Below, piece after piece: positions 6,047 through 6,165 of a DNA stretch of 6,165 bases; within the stretch, counting starts at the first letter, position 1, and every line of letters starts with the position of its first letter. The notes beneath the pieces are model-generated. The model saw nothing but the letters and a program-made list of their open reading frames with translations. It was not told where the DNA came from and ran no database searches. A program made the position numbers and the translations under genes. The DNA is from an uncultured bacterium (lineage in GTDB: Bacteria; Bacillota; Clostridia; Oscillospirales; Acutalibacteraceae): positions 1-6,165 of the forward strand of contig CAJMRT010000072.1 of assembly GCA_905215855.1 (NCBI GenBank). Direction: 5' to 3'.

Positions 6047-6165
6047 ATGCTTAAAATAAACATTCAGTTATTCGCTCATAAAAAAGGTATGGGTTCTACA
6101 AAGAACGGCCGTGACAGTGAATCAAAGCGTCTTGGTGTAAAGCGTGCAGACGGACAGAAGGTTCT
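6047..6165 (+). CDS. rpmA: 50S ribosomal protein L27, 5' part only
   Basis: The first 39 codons are present and the gene is cut by the window end. L27 sits near the peptidyl-transferase centre, where its mature N terminus reaches the P-site tRNA. The predicted start is MLKINIQLFAHKKGMGST, which is the Firmicute-type extension followed by the universal L27 N terminus. By analogy with S. aureus, Prp should cut between Phe9 and Ala10, leaving AHKKGMGST, the same start as mature E. coli-type L27. The segment NGRDSESKRLGVKR (20-33) is the conserved L27 body. A strong ribosome-binding site GGAGGTG (6033-6039) overlaps the end of prp, 9 bases from GGAGG to the ATG. Residue 8 is Leu rather than the Phe of S. 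aureus. Confidence 0.97.
   Translation, partial: MLKINIQLFAHKKGMGSTKNGRDSESKRLGVKRADGQKV

Noticed and set aside
1..6165. CRISPR array, tRNA, rRNA, insertion sequence or prophage signals
   Set aside because: No regularly spaced repeats, tRNA-like cloverleaf, rRNA signature, transposase frame or long terminal inverted repeats were seen on reading both strands.

Overview
The window looks like chromosomal DNA of a low-to-moderate GC Firmicute, most likely a gut-type member of class Clostridia (Oscillospiraceae/Ruminococcaceae-like; inferred from protein style and gene order, not tested). Three things support this: the order rplU - prp - rpmA with an L21-type leader, an L27 protein carrying the Firmicute N-terminal extension that Prp removes, and a paired M16-peptidase locus of the YfmF/YfmH (YmfF/YmfH) type. 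Every confident gene is on the + strand.

Layout. Bases 1-255 hold no recognisable gene. They contain a 77-codon stop-free stretch on the minus strand that runs off the window edge. A sigma-70-type promoter at 256-284 then drives a stand-alone hexapeptide sugar O-acetyltransferase (314-922). Bases 923-1058 hold a weak hairpin followed by a T-run and an extended -10 promoter candidate. Next is a tight four-gene cluster: a degenerate M16 protein (1059-2324), a catalytic M16 metalloprotease (2339-3616), lgt (3619-4494) and folD (4427-5278). The gaps are 14 and 2 bases, and lgt and folD overlap by 68 bases. A near-consensus promoter (5306-5334) and an L21 leader (about 5341-5413) open a second operon of rplU (5414-5722), prp (5725-6042) and rpmA (from 6047, cut by the window end).

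How the genes fit together. The two M16 proteins probably form a heterodimer: only the second has the zinc-binding HxxEH motif, and both keep the Arg/Tyr pair of the C-terminal M16 half. Their Bacillus counterparts are linked genetically to 5-aminopentanol modification of EF-P, but the molecular role is not settled. Lgt starts lipoprotein maturation at the membrane and FolD supplies one-carbon folates; their grouping looks like housekeeping co-transcription rather than one pathway. In the second operon, Prp trims the N-terminal extension of L27, and the leader is expected to tune ribosomal-protein synthesis.

I do not see a previously undescribed system here. The points most worth a second look are the lgt/folD overlap, the unexplained first 255 bases, and the strong difference in ribosome-binding sites between prp and rpmA.
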